A stretch of DNA of 54,006 bases from Sterolibacterium sp964437515 (GTDB taxonomy: Bacteria; Pseudomonadota; Gammaproteobacteria; Burkholderiales; Rhodocyclaceae), in contig CAYTHB010000015.1 in assembly GCA_964437515.1 (NCBI GenBank), forward strand, positions 1 through 54,006. The letters run 5' to 3'. Made by a program: the position numbers and the translations under genes. Positions within the stretch are counted from its first letter, which is position 1. Each line of letters begins with the position of its first letter. This document shows, in pieces, positions 32,448 to 41,055 of this stretch. The notes under the pieces were generated by a model. The model saw only the letters and a program-made list of their open reading frames with translations. It did not search any database and was not told where the DNA came from.

Positions 32448-34664
32448 ATGGATCAAATATCCAGCGTAACGACATCTCATGATGAAATCATGGCTGACGG
32501 ATCGTTCGGGCGTGGCGAAATCCTGGCGGTGGATGATACGGTCGAGTCGCTCACCTATCTGTGCGAAATCCTGCGTCATCACGGCCATGTCGTGCGTGCG
32601 GCACCGGGCGGCGACCTGGCCTTGTGGTCGGCCTGCAGCAAGCCACCCGACCTGATTCTGCTCGATGTGCGTATGCCGGGCATCGATGGCTTTGAAGTGT
32701 GTCGCCGTCTCAAGGCCGATGAACGTACGGCGCATGTCCCGGTGATTTTTCTGTCTGCCCTGACCGATATCGATGACAAGCTGCAAGGCTTTCGCGCAGG
32801 GGGGGTGGATTACATTGCCAAGCCCTTTGAACCGGCCGAGGTGTTGCAACGTGTGCGCACCCATGTTCGCTTGACACAGCTCACACAGGCGCTGGAAGCG
32901 GAGCGGATGTCGCTGGCGCAAAGGGTTCTTGAACGCACGACGGAGCTGGAAGCCGCCAACCAGCGTTTGCGGCTGGTGGCCAGTGCCTTCGAGGCGAGTT
33001 ACAGCGGCATGTTCATCACTGATGCGCAGGGGATACTGGAGGCCGTCAATCCGGCCTTCAGTCGTATCAGTGGCTATGCACATGAAGACTGTATCGGCCA
33101 AAGTATTCGTCTGTTGTGTGCCGACAATGATGACGCCACCTGCTTTGAAAAAATGTGGCAGACCTTGGCTACGCAGAAACATTGGGCGGGTGAAATCTGG
33201 AGTCGGCGCAAGGACGGAACCCGGGTACCCCAGTTGCTGAGTGTTTCTACTGTCGCGGGGGTTCCTGGTATTTCCGTGAGTTCGGATCATTATGTCGGCG
33301 CATTCAGTGACCTGTCTGAAATTCGCGAAGCACAGGATGTCATCGAACATCTGGTACATCACGATGCCCTGACCGGTCTGCCTAATCGCCTGATTGCCCA
33401 GGATCGCTTCAAACAGCGGGCAACCACGTTGCAGAGCAATGAGTCTTTGTCGGTCATCTGCATCAATCTGGATCGTTTCCGCCTAATCAATGATCGCCAT
33501 GGTCATGAGCAGGGCAATGCCCTCCTCCAGTGGGTTGCACGCAGTCTGGCAGCACGGATGCCCGTGGGCGATACGCTGTTTCGTGAGGGGGCGGATGAAT
33601 TCATTCTGATTCATCATGAATACAACGAGACTCGCAATGATGAAAGCCATGGCTCGATCACTGCTCGCCTGCTGGCAGAAAACCTGTCTAGCCAGCCGGG
33701 AGTCGAACTGCCGGATACGTTGTCCAGTATCGCGCTGTCCTACAGTATCGGCATTGCCAGCTATCCCGGTGATGGTCAGGATTTTGATACGCTGATCGCC
33801 AATGCTTCCTTGGCCTTGCGTCGTGTCAAGGAAAAGGGCGGTGGAGCCTGTGCCTGCTTTACGGAAGCCCTCGATCAAGGAACGCGGACATGGTTTGACA
33901 TCGCCCAGCATCTGCCCAAAGCACTGACACAGGATGAATTCGAGGTTTATTTTCAGCCCCAAACCGAAACTCACGGACAACGCATCGTGGCCGCCGAAGC
34001 CTTGCTGCGCTGGAAATCGCCAAAGCTGGGACAAGTGTCGCCGGGGAACTTCATTCCGGTCGCGGAGGAAACCGGCGACATCGTCGCACTCGGAAACTGG
34101 GTGCTGCACACGGTGTGCGCACAGATTGCACGCTGGCGCAAAGAGGGATTGGGCGACATCCGGGTGGCCGTCAATCTGTCGGCGCGCCAGTTCATGCATC
34201 ATGATATTGGCGAGACAGTCGCTCATGCCTTGGCGCATCACGCCATTCCACCCCATTGTCTGGAACTGGAAATCACCGAAAGCGCACTCATCGATGATGT
34301 ACAGGCTGCCATCATCACTTTGCAGAAATTCAAGCAACTGGGTGTTTCCCTTGCGCTGGATGACTTTGGTACCGGCTATTCCAGCCTGTCTTATTTGAAA
34401 AAATTCCCGATCGACTATCTCAAGGTGGATCAGTCTTTTGTGCGCGATCTGACGCTGGATGACGATGCCAATGCCATCGTGCTGTCGATCATCAGTCTGG
34501 CGCACAATATGCGGATGAAGGTCATTGCTGAAGGCGTTGAAACCGGCGAACAGATGGCATTCCTGATCGGCCAGAAATGCGACCTGCTACAAGGTTATTA
34601 TCTGGGTCGCCCCATGCCGGTCGAGCAATTCAGCGAGCGGATCGAGGCACAACGCAGGGAATAA
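32448..34664 (+). CDS. REC-PAS-GGDEF-EAL response regulator
   Basis: About 738 aa from the ATG at 32448 (GGGGAG 6 nt upstream); an in-frame ATG at 32421 is less likely. The receiver has Asp73 (LILLDVRMPGIDG). A short coiled coil (LTQALEAERMSLAQRVLERTTELEAANQ) leads to a PAS domain. The GGDEF domain reads GADEF (381-385), so its cyclase activity is uncertain although INDRHGHEQGNALL is kept. The EAL phosphodiesterase domain looks intact: EALLRW (Glu517), ITESALI, DDFGTGYSSL, KVDQSFV and AEGVET. It probably ties c-di-GMP turnover to CheA signalling. Confidence 0.92.
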   Translation: MDQISSVTTSHDEIMADGSFGRGEILAVDDTVESLTYLCEILRHHGHVVRAAPGGDLALWSACSKPPDLILLDVRMPGIDGFEVCRRLKADERTAHVPVIFLSALTDIDDKLQGFRAGGVDYIAKPFEPAEVLQRVRTHVRLTQLTQALEAERMSLAQRVLERTTELEAANQRLRLVASAFEASYSGMFITDAQGILEAVNPAFSRISGYAHEDCIGQSIRLLCADNDDATCFEKMWQTLATQKHWAGEIWSRRKDGTRVPQLLSVSTVAGVPGISVSSDHYVGAFSDLSEIREAQDVIEHLVHHDALTGLPNRLIAQDRFKQRATTLQSNESLSVICINLDRFRLINDRHGHEQGNALLQWVARSLAARMPVGDTLFREGADEFILIHHEYNETRNDESHGSITARLLAENLSSQPGVELPDTLSSIALSYSIGIASYPGDGQDFDTLIANASLALRRVKEKGGGACACFTEALDQGTRTWFDIAQHLPKALTQDEFEVYFQPQTETHGQRIVAAEALLRWKSPKLGQVSPGNFIPVAEETGDIVALGNWVLHTVCAQIARWRKEGLGDIRVAVNLSARQFMHHDIGETVAHALAHHAIPPHCLELEITESALIDDVQAAIITLQKFKQLGVSLALDDFGTGYSSLSYLKKFPIDYLKVDQSFVRDLTLDDDANAIVLSIISLAHNMRMKVIAEGVETGEQMAFLIGQKCDLLQGYYLGRPMPVEQFSERIEAQRRE

Positions 34665-34675
34665 AGGGTTACATC

Positions 34676-36823
34676 ATGGAAACGCTGACCGGTTCTGCCT
34701 CCGCATCCACCTCCGCATCCAGAGGACGCATTCTGGTCGTGGATGACCATCAGGACATGCTGCATTTACTGGCACAGATCGTGACCGGTGAGGGCTATCA
34801 AGCCTGTCTGGCCGGCAATGGCATGGAAGCCCTGTGGCGTGCCGCACATCAGCCACCTGATCTGATCCTGCTGGATATCCGTATGCCGGGCATGAACGGG
34901 CTGGAAGTGGCGCGCGCACTGAAACGTCATGCGGCGACAGACAGCATTCCCATCATCATCGTTTCTGCGGCAGACAGCCCGGAGGATCGCATTGCCGGGT
35001 TCGAGGCCGGGGCGGTGGATTTCATCGCCAAACCGTTTATTGACCATGAAGTGCTGGCACGCATCGACACCCACATGCAGATGTCGCTGGTGCGCACGGA
35101 AGTGCTGCGTCGCCATCATCATCATCGGGACATGATGGAGGACGATGCGGCGACGACAACTGAAACTGCAACGTCGATTTCATCCTCCACCACGATGGCG
35201 GACAGGCCGGTGAATATCCTGATTGTGGAAGACACGCCGGAATCCCTGCGGTTATTGGCAAATATTCTGCAAGATGCAGGTTTTTCCGTGCGCGAAGCAC
35301 CGGGTGGCGAACTTGCACTGTGGAGTGCCATCCGTCACCCTCCCGATCTGATTCTTATGGATATGCGGATGCCGGGCATGAATGGTGCCGAGGCATGCTT
35401 TGCATTGAAGAATGACGGACAAACCCATCATGTACCTGTCATCATGCTGTCCGCCGAGGATGATGCAGCCACACGCAGCGAAAGCCAGGCAGCCGGAGCC
35501 GTGGATTTCATTGCAAAACCGTTCGATGAACATGATTTGCTGGCACGCATCCGTATGCACCTGCCGGTTCAATGCCAGACCCATCTGCCCCATCAGGGAC
35601 ACGAGCCCTTGCATGATCCACTCACCTGCCGTCCCGCTGCAACGGCCTTTGCAGCAACATGGGCGGCGGCCGACCGGCTTTTGGAAGAGCTGCTGTCTTC
35701 CAGTCCGCAAGCCGCGCTGCTGCTGGATATGCAAGGACAGGTTTGTTATGTCAATCCGGCTTTCGTGCAACTGACCGGACAGGAGCTACACACGCTGGAC
35801 GCCGTTTTCCTGCAGCGGCTGCAACATCTCTATACCGTGCAAACCCCCGAGTTGCGCTGCATGTTGCCCGGGCTACCCGTGAGCTGCACCGCCTACATTG
35901 CCCGTTTGCCAATCGATCCATCGACGGATTCACGGCTGGCGCGCATCATCGTGTTATCAATGGAAATGTCATCGACTCTGTCACAAAGAGTGCCAGACGC
36001 TGCATCCGCGCTTTTCCGGGAACTCGCCACTTTTACCACGCAGCCGATGAATACACCTTATCCGGGACTGGAGGAAACGATCCGGGAGGCATTGGGGCGG
36101 CACGAGCTGCGCTTGCTGTATCAACCCATCTACGACCTGATTACCATGCGTCCGCTGGCGACGGAGGCACTGTTGCGCTGGCAGCACCCGCAGCATGGTC
36201 TGCTGGCACCGGAATCCTTCCTCGCACTCACCGAGGAAACCGGTGCGATACTGGAAATTGGCCGCTGGGTGCTGGATCAGGCCGTGCTGCAACAACTGCG
36301 TTGGCAAGGGACACAGAGGCTGGGAATGGCCATCAACATCAGTTCGATGCAGTTCTGGCAGGACAGCCTGGTGCAGGATGTGGCCGACACTCTCCGGCGC
36401 CATGCCCTGACCCCATCCGACCTGATGATCGAGGTGGCGGCCAGCAGCCTGCATGAAGACCCTTCACAAGGCATAGCCATCCTGCACCGACTGAAGGCAC
36501 TGGGTGTCACCCTGACCCTGGATCGTTGTCATCATGAATCCTGGCTGACCGAGGGGCTGGCACGACTACCGGTCGATATCATCAAACTCGACCCCACCCT
36601 GTGGCAGACATTGGATCCGCTTGGACAATCCGCCAATATCATGCGTGACTGGGTGGATCTGTCGCACGCCATGAACCGGCGAGTGGCGGTCAACGGCATC
36701 GAACATCCAACACAGCTCAGCTTGCTGAGCTTGTGCCATTGCGACATGGGACAAGGCTATCTGCTGGGCAGACCTGCTCCGGCTCCGGCACAAGCGCATT
36801 TCGTGGCAGACGGCCATGGCTGA
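34676..36823 (+). CDS. Double-receiver, PAS and degenerate EAL-domain protein
   Basis: About 715 aa from the ATG at 34676 (AAGGG upstream). REC1 (Asp67 in LILLDIRMPGMNG) and REC2 (Asp229 in LILMDMRMPGMNG) are joined by a His-rich/Thr-Ser-rich linker. A short PAS follows (SSPQAALLLDMQGQVCYVNPA). The EAL domain keeps EALLRWQHP (Glu497) but has EVAAS for ExTES, LDRCHHESW for DDFGTGYSS (Arg617 in place of the second Asp) and NGIEH for EGVET. It cannot bind the two metal ions and should be catalytically dead, perhaps a c-di-GMP or protein sensor. It overlaps cheD by 8 bp. Confidence 0.88.
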   Translation: METLTGSASASTSASRGRILVVDDHQDMLHLLAQIVTGEGYQACLAGNGMEALWRAAHQPPDLILLDIRMPGMNGLEVARALKRHAATDSIPIIIVSAADSPEDRIAGFEAGAVDFIAKPFIDHEVLARIDTHMQMSLVRTEVLRRHHHHRDMMEDDAATTTETATSISSSTTMADRPVNILIVEDTPESLRLLANILQDAGFSVREAPGGELALWSAIRHPPDLILMDMRMPGMNGAEACFALKNDGQTHHVPVIMLSAEDDAATRSESQAAGAVDFIAKPFDEHDLLARIRMHLPVQCQTHLPHQGHEPLHDPLTCRPAATAFAATWAAADRLLEELLSSSPQAALLLDMQGQVCYVNPAFVQLTGQELHTLDAVFLQRLQHLYTVQTPELRCMLPGLPVSCTAYIARLPIDPSTDSRLARIIVLSMEMSSTLSQRVPDAASALFRELATFTTQPMNTPYPGLEETIREALGRHELRLLYQPIYDLITMRPLATEALLRWQHPQHGLLAPESFLALTEETGAILEIGRWVLDQAVLQQLRWQGTQRLGMAINISSMQFWQDSLVQDVADTLRRHALTPSDLMIEVAASSLHEDPSQGIAILHRLKALGVTLTLDRCHHESWLTEGLARLPVDIIKLDPTLWQTLDPLGQSANIMRDWVDLSHAMNRRVAVNGIEHPTQLSLLSLCHCDMGQGYLLGRPAPAPAQAHFVADGHG

Positions 36824-37340
36824 GCCTGTCAAAAACATTTTCAGCCGCGAAGCCCTGATGGATGCCATCAATGTCACTCAGGGTGTGTGGGTGGTCGAAC
36901 GCAATCGGGTGCTGCACACCATTCTGGGCTCGTGTGTCTCGGTCTGTCTGCATGATGCCGTTGCCGGCATCGGTGGCATGAATCACTATGTTTACCCGCC
37001 ACGCGGCGAAAGCATGATCGGCCGTTTTGGCCATACGCCTTTCAGTGCGGACTTGTGTTTGGAGGGTCTGCTCGAAGCCATGTTGCGCGCGGGTGCGCGT
37101 CACGAACGGCTGCGTGCCAAGGCCTTTGGTGGCGGACAAATGTTTGAAATGAATGATGTCCTGGCCGTGGGCAAACGCAATACCAGCTATGCCCGCGATT
37201 GGCTGGAAAGCCAGCGGATTCCACTCGACCTGTGTGATTTTCATGGCTGTTACACGCGCAAACTGATGTTCCATCCGGCCAGCGGCCAGCATTTATGCCA
37301 ACACCTGCCGACGCGGTTTGAGCCGACCCTGAGCAGGTAA
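36816..37340 (+). CDS. cheD: CheD chemoreceptor glutamine deamidase
   Basis: A 174-aa CheD. The catalytic Cys lies in LGSCVSVCLHDA, His in GGMNHYVYP and Thr/Gly region in AKAFGGGQMF. It deamidates Gln residues of MCPs and in some systems binds CheC or CheY. It overlaps the preceding EAL gene by 8 bp and shares a transcript with it. It is unusual to see it with cheB but without cheR. Confidence 0.95.
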   Translation: MAEPVKNIFSREALMDAINVTQGVWVVERNRVLHTILGSCVSVCLHDAVAGIGGMNHYVYPPRGESMIGRFGHTPFSADLCLEGLLEAMLRAGARHERLRAKAFGGGQMFEMNDVLAVGKRNTSYARDWLESQRIPLDLCDFHGCYTRKLMFHPASGQHLCQHLPTRFEPTLSR

Positions 37341-37420
37341 ATGTCGTGCGCTTATTATTTACCTTGCCTTGGGCTTGTCACGTGCGAAACATTTCCGTTT
37401 TCGGCTCAGCCAGCGGATAC

Positions 37421-40400
37421 ATGTGGATGACTCTGCATAGGGCAAGCCGGTGGCTTATCGGCTGGATGATGCTCGGTGGACTGGTGTGTCTCGTTACGCC
37501 ACAGGGCGCACAGGCAGCCATCGAACAGCCCCAAAGAGTGGTGCAGCAGACGGCAATGGACATCCGCAGCCCAGTGGCACAAAAAAATATTCTGGTACTC
37601 CACTCGGGGATGGAGGGTTTCAGCGGTTATGAAAAAATCGTTGGCGGCCTGCAAGAAGGCCTGCTGGCTGCAGGCGCAAGCAGCGCAGACCTGTATTTTG
37701 AAAAGCTGGATCTGATGCGCTTTCAGAGCACAGGCTACCGGCAGCAACTGACGCAATTTTTTCAACAAAAATATGCGGACAAACGCATCGACATGGTCAT
37801 CGCCATCCAGAAATCTGCATTGGATTTTGTCTTGTCGGAAAGTGATACCTCATGGCGTCGCTTGCCGATATTGGCGATTTATGTGAATGCGGAAGAGCTG
37901 TCATATACCTTGCCAGAAAATGTCGCACTGATTCCCTTTGGTGAACGATTCGATCTGACGCTGTCTTATGCCTTGCGTCTATTCCCGAAGACCCGTCATG
38001 TAGTGATGATTACAGGTAATGGCTCGCTGGATCAGCAACTACTGGTCAAAGCCCGCAAGGATTTTTTGCCCTGGCAGGGCAAGCTGGAATTTGAATATCT
38101 GGTTAATGGCAACCTGTCCCAAGTGATGGATCGTGTGCAGCAGCTACCGCCGCACAGCATCCTCATGATTGGCAGCTTTTATCGCGACGATAAAGGGAAC
38201 TCGCTGCCATCCGCTGCGGTAATCCGTGATATTGCCCGGCGAGCCAATGCACCCAGCCTAGGACAATGGGACGGAAATCTGGGACAAGGCATCCTGGGGG
38301 GAGCGATGATCGATCTCAAAGGCATGGGCGGGCAAGCGGCACGGCTCGTCGCAGACTATTTTTCCGGCAGAAAAACTCTGGAACAAATGAAGCATGAGCT
38401 CGCCTGGCCGGTCATGCCCCGTTTCGACTGGAAGGCGATTCAGTATTGGCAAGGGGATGCCTCCGCCTTGCCTGATGATGCCCAGTTCATCAATCGCCCC
38501 CCCACGCTCTGGGGGCAATACCGTGACACGGTTCTGGTCACGGCCGCTGTTGTATTGCTGCTGCTGGGGCTGATCCTTATGCTGATCGTGATGAATCGAC
38601 GGCGTCAGCAGGCCGAGACGCATTACCGGACATTATTTGACCGCGCCCCGGAAGCCATCATCATCAGTGATCTCGACAAGTTCAGCTGGGTATCGATCAA
38701 CCCGCGCATGGCAGAGCTTACAGGGTACACCCTCGAAGAGCTTGCTGTTCTGCCCTATAAAACCTTGTTTGATTGCGAGCAGCCAGACGGACACCCCTGG
38801 GATCCGGAGCATGCTCGCGCAAATGGACGACGTGCTCTGGCGGGTGAGGAAGTCATCGTCGAACGCGCCCTGCGGCATCGTGATGGGCGAACGGTCATTT
38901 GCGAAGTGCGCATTACCGCAGTTCCAGATCCCCGGCGACAACTGGTGAGAGTCAGTCATATCGACATCACCCGACGCAAGCAGATGGAACATGATCTGCA
39001 AATCAAAACCCAGGAACTGGAATTTGAACGTACCTGGCTGAAAATGCTGCTGGATACCATACCCAACCCGGTCTGGCTGCGTAGTGATGAAGGGGTTTAT
39101 CTGGAGTGCAACCAGGCGTTTTGCGTGACATTTGACAAGCGTCGCGAGGAGGTGCTCGGCAAGCGTATTGCGGAATTTCATGCGAAAGAAGATGCCGCAT
39201 CATTACAGCAACTGGATCGTGAGGTCATTGATTCCGGCCAACCCAAAATAATGGAAGAAAGCGTCATTGCCGCAAAAGGAACGCGGACATATATTTCGAT
39301 CAGGGTTCGGATGTCCTTGCCCGATGGCACATTGATCGGTGTTTTGGGTACGGCACACGACATCACTGAAATCCGGGCGACTGAGCATGAGCTGGCGCAT
39401 TACCGCAACCATCTGGAATCACTGGTCGAGGAACGCACCCAGGCATTGAATGCCGCCATGCGAGCAGCGGAGACCGCCAATCAGGCCAAAAGCATATTCC
39501 TTTCCAACATGAGCCATGAGCTGCGTACCCCCCTTAATGCAGTCATCGGCTTTTCACGTTTGCTGGTAAAGTCGCCGCATCTGGACGAGAAGGAACGCAA
39601 GAATCTGGAAATCATCAATCGTTCCGGAAATCATCTGCTCACGCTCATCAACGATGTGCTGGAACTCTCCAAGATTGAGGCAGGACATGTGGTGCTGATG
39701 GAGTCCGCCACCGACATTGGCAAACTGGCGCAGGAGGTGGCGGACATGCTGCGCCCGCGTGCTGAGCAGAATGGTTTGCAGTTGCATCTGGAGTTGTCAG
39801 CCTTGCCGGCCAGCGTCAATACCGATCCGCTCAAGTTGCGTCAGGTGCTGATCAATCTGCTGGGCAATGCAATCAAGTTTACCCAGCAAGGGTACGTCAG
39901 CCTGTCCGTGCGTGGACACGGACAGGAGGGCAACGATGCTCTGGTGAAATTCGAAGTATGCGATACGGGTATCGGTATTGCTGTAGCTGATCAGCAGCGG
40001 ATATTCGAACCCTTCGAACAACTGGTGACCCATGCTACTTCAGCGGGAACCGGGCTGGGACTATCGATTACCCGACAGTATCTGAATATGCTGGGAGGCG
40101 AGTTGTCGCTGGTTTCCGCCCCCGGTGAAGGAGCCTGTTTTTCTTTCCTCTTGCGCTTGCCGACATTTTCAGCTTTTAGCGCATCCTTAAAAGGAACGGA
40201 ATCTGAACCGGTTGCCACTTCGTTTTCAAACACACCAGCGCCCCACATTCTGGTGGCTGAAGATAATGCCGATGCGCGCGAGTTGTTACGGCAACTACTG
40301 GAACCACTGGGTTGTCGGGTTGTTACGGTGGTTGATGGCGCGGCGGCTGTAGCACAAGTCGAACGCAGCCTGCCTGATCTGATTATCATGGACTGGCGTA

Positions 40401-40882
40401 TGCCGGTCATGGATGGGCTGGAGGCAACGCGCCAAATACGCCAGCGTCCTCTAGCCACCCAGCCCAAAATCCTGATGCTGACAGCCAGCGCCTTTGAGGA
40501 TGACCGGCGCACCGCAGCAGAGGCCGGCGTAGATGAATATTTGCGCAAGCCGCTGGAAGATACGGTACTGTTTGCCGCAATCGAGCAGCTATTGCATATC
40601 CGTTTACCGCGCGAAACGCAGGGTGTAAGCATCGCTGCCGCAATCCGGTCGCCACGAGATGACACTGTAATCACGGAGGATGCCGTGTCATGGTTCACTT
40701 TGACGGCTAAACAGCGGCAGGCATTGCGTGAAGCCGTCGAAGAACTCAATCGTACCAAGCTGAATCTCGCACTGGCCGACGTAGAGACCACACAACCGGC
40801 ACTGGCGCGCGCGATAGGAGAAATGGCGGATCGTTTCCGCTACAAGGAGCTGTGGGAAAAGCTGGAAGACGGATCACACTAA
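37421..40882 (+). CDS. Hybrid histidine kinase with periplasmic ABC_sub_bind-type sensor
   Basis: About 1153 aa from the ATG at 37421, which gives a clean signal peptide or first membrane helix (WLIGWMMLGGLVCLVTPQGAQA); a GTG at 37346 is also in frame. The periplasmic domain (NILVLHSGMEGFSGYEKIVGGL ... VIAIQKSALDF ... MITGNGSLDQQL) resembles ABC transporter substrate-binding proteins of the TrpX type. A TM helix (VLVTAAVVLLLLGLILMLI) is followed by two PAS domains, HisKA with His699 (NMSHELRTPLNAVIG), HATPase and a receiver (Asp991 in IIMDWRMPVMDG). The tail (about 100 aa) is helical. The stop codon TAA is the first triplet of repeat R7. Confidence 0.92.
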   Translation: MWMTLHRASRWLIGWMMLGGLVCLVTPQGAQAAIEQPQRVVQQTAMDIRSPVAQKNILVLHSGMEGFSGYEKIVGGLQEGLLAAGASSADLYFEKLDLMRFQSTGYRQQLTQFFQQKYADKRIDMVIAIQKSALDFVLSESDTSWRRLPILAIYVNAEELSYTLPENVALIPFGERFDLTLSYALRLFPKTRHVVMITGNGSLDQQLLVKARKDFLPWQGKLEFEYLVNGNLSQVMDRVQQLPPHSILMIGSFYRDDKGNSLPSAAVIRDIARRANAPSLGQWDGNLGQGILGGAMIDLKGMGGQAARLVADYFSGRKTLEQMKHELAWPVMPRFDWKAIQYWQGDASALPDDAQFINRPPTLWGQYRDTVLVTAAVVLLLLGLILMLIVMNRRRQQAETHYRTLFDRAPEAIIISDLDKFSWVSINPRMAELTGYTLEELAVLPYKTLFDCEQPDGHPWDPEHARANGRRALAGEEVIVERALRHRDGRTVICEVRITAVPDPRRQLVRVSHIDITRRKQMEHDLQIKTQELEFERTWLKMLLDTIPNPVWLRSDEGVYLECNQAFCVTFDKRREEVLGKRIAEFHAKEDAASLQQLDREVIDSGQPKIMEESVIAAKGTRTYISIRVRMSLPDGTLIGVLGTAHDITEIRATEHELAHYRNHLESLVEERTQALNAAMRAAETANQAKSIFLSNMSHELRTPLNAVIGFSRLLVKSPHLDEKERKNLEIINRSGNHLLTLINDVLELSKIEAGHVVLMESATDIGKLAQEVADMLRPRAEQNGLQLHLELSALPASVNTDPLKLRQVLINLLGNAIKFTQQGYVSLSVRGHGQEGNDALVKFEVCDTGIGIAVADQQRIFEPFEQLVTHATSAGTGLGLSITRQYLNMLGGELSLVSAPGEGACFSFLLRLPTFSAFSASLKGTESEPVATSFSNTPAPHILVAEDNADARELLRQLLEPLGCRVVTVVDGAAAVAQVERSLPDLIIMDWRMPVMDGLEATRQIRQRPLATQPKILMLTASAFEDDRRTAAEAGVDEYLRKPLEDTVLFAAIEQLLHIRLPRETQGVSIAAAIRSPRDDTVITEDAVSWFTLTAKQRQALREAVEELNRTKLNLALADVETTQPALARAIGEMADRFRYKELWEKLEDGSH

Positions 40883-41032
40883 CGATCATGGCCGCCATCT
40901 CCACCCACAGAGGATGAAATAATCGTTACCCGATACGCCCACCCCACCCATCCGCCCCTCAAGGGGCGGCTACTGATTGGCTCGCTACGCTCGTAACTTC
41001 AACCCGACCCTGATTTTTGTATTTCACGCTAA
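40880..41032 (+). repeat. Dispersed modular repeat, copy R7
   Basis: A 153-bp forward copy lacking the two inner hairpins of R6. It has the 49-bp module 40880-40928 (TAACGAT/ATCGTTA), the palindrome CCGCCCCTCAAGGGGCGGCTAC, the CTCGCTACGCTCGTAAC module and the end TTTCACGCTA. The leading TAA forms the stop codon of the hybrid kinase gene. It fills the gap before the last MCP gene. Confidence 0.9.
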
Positions 41033-41055
41033 CACACTGAACGGAGGGAGTTTCC

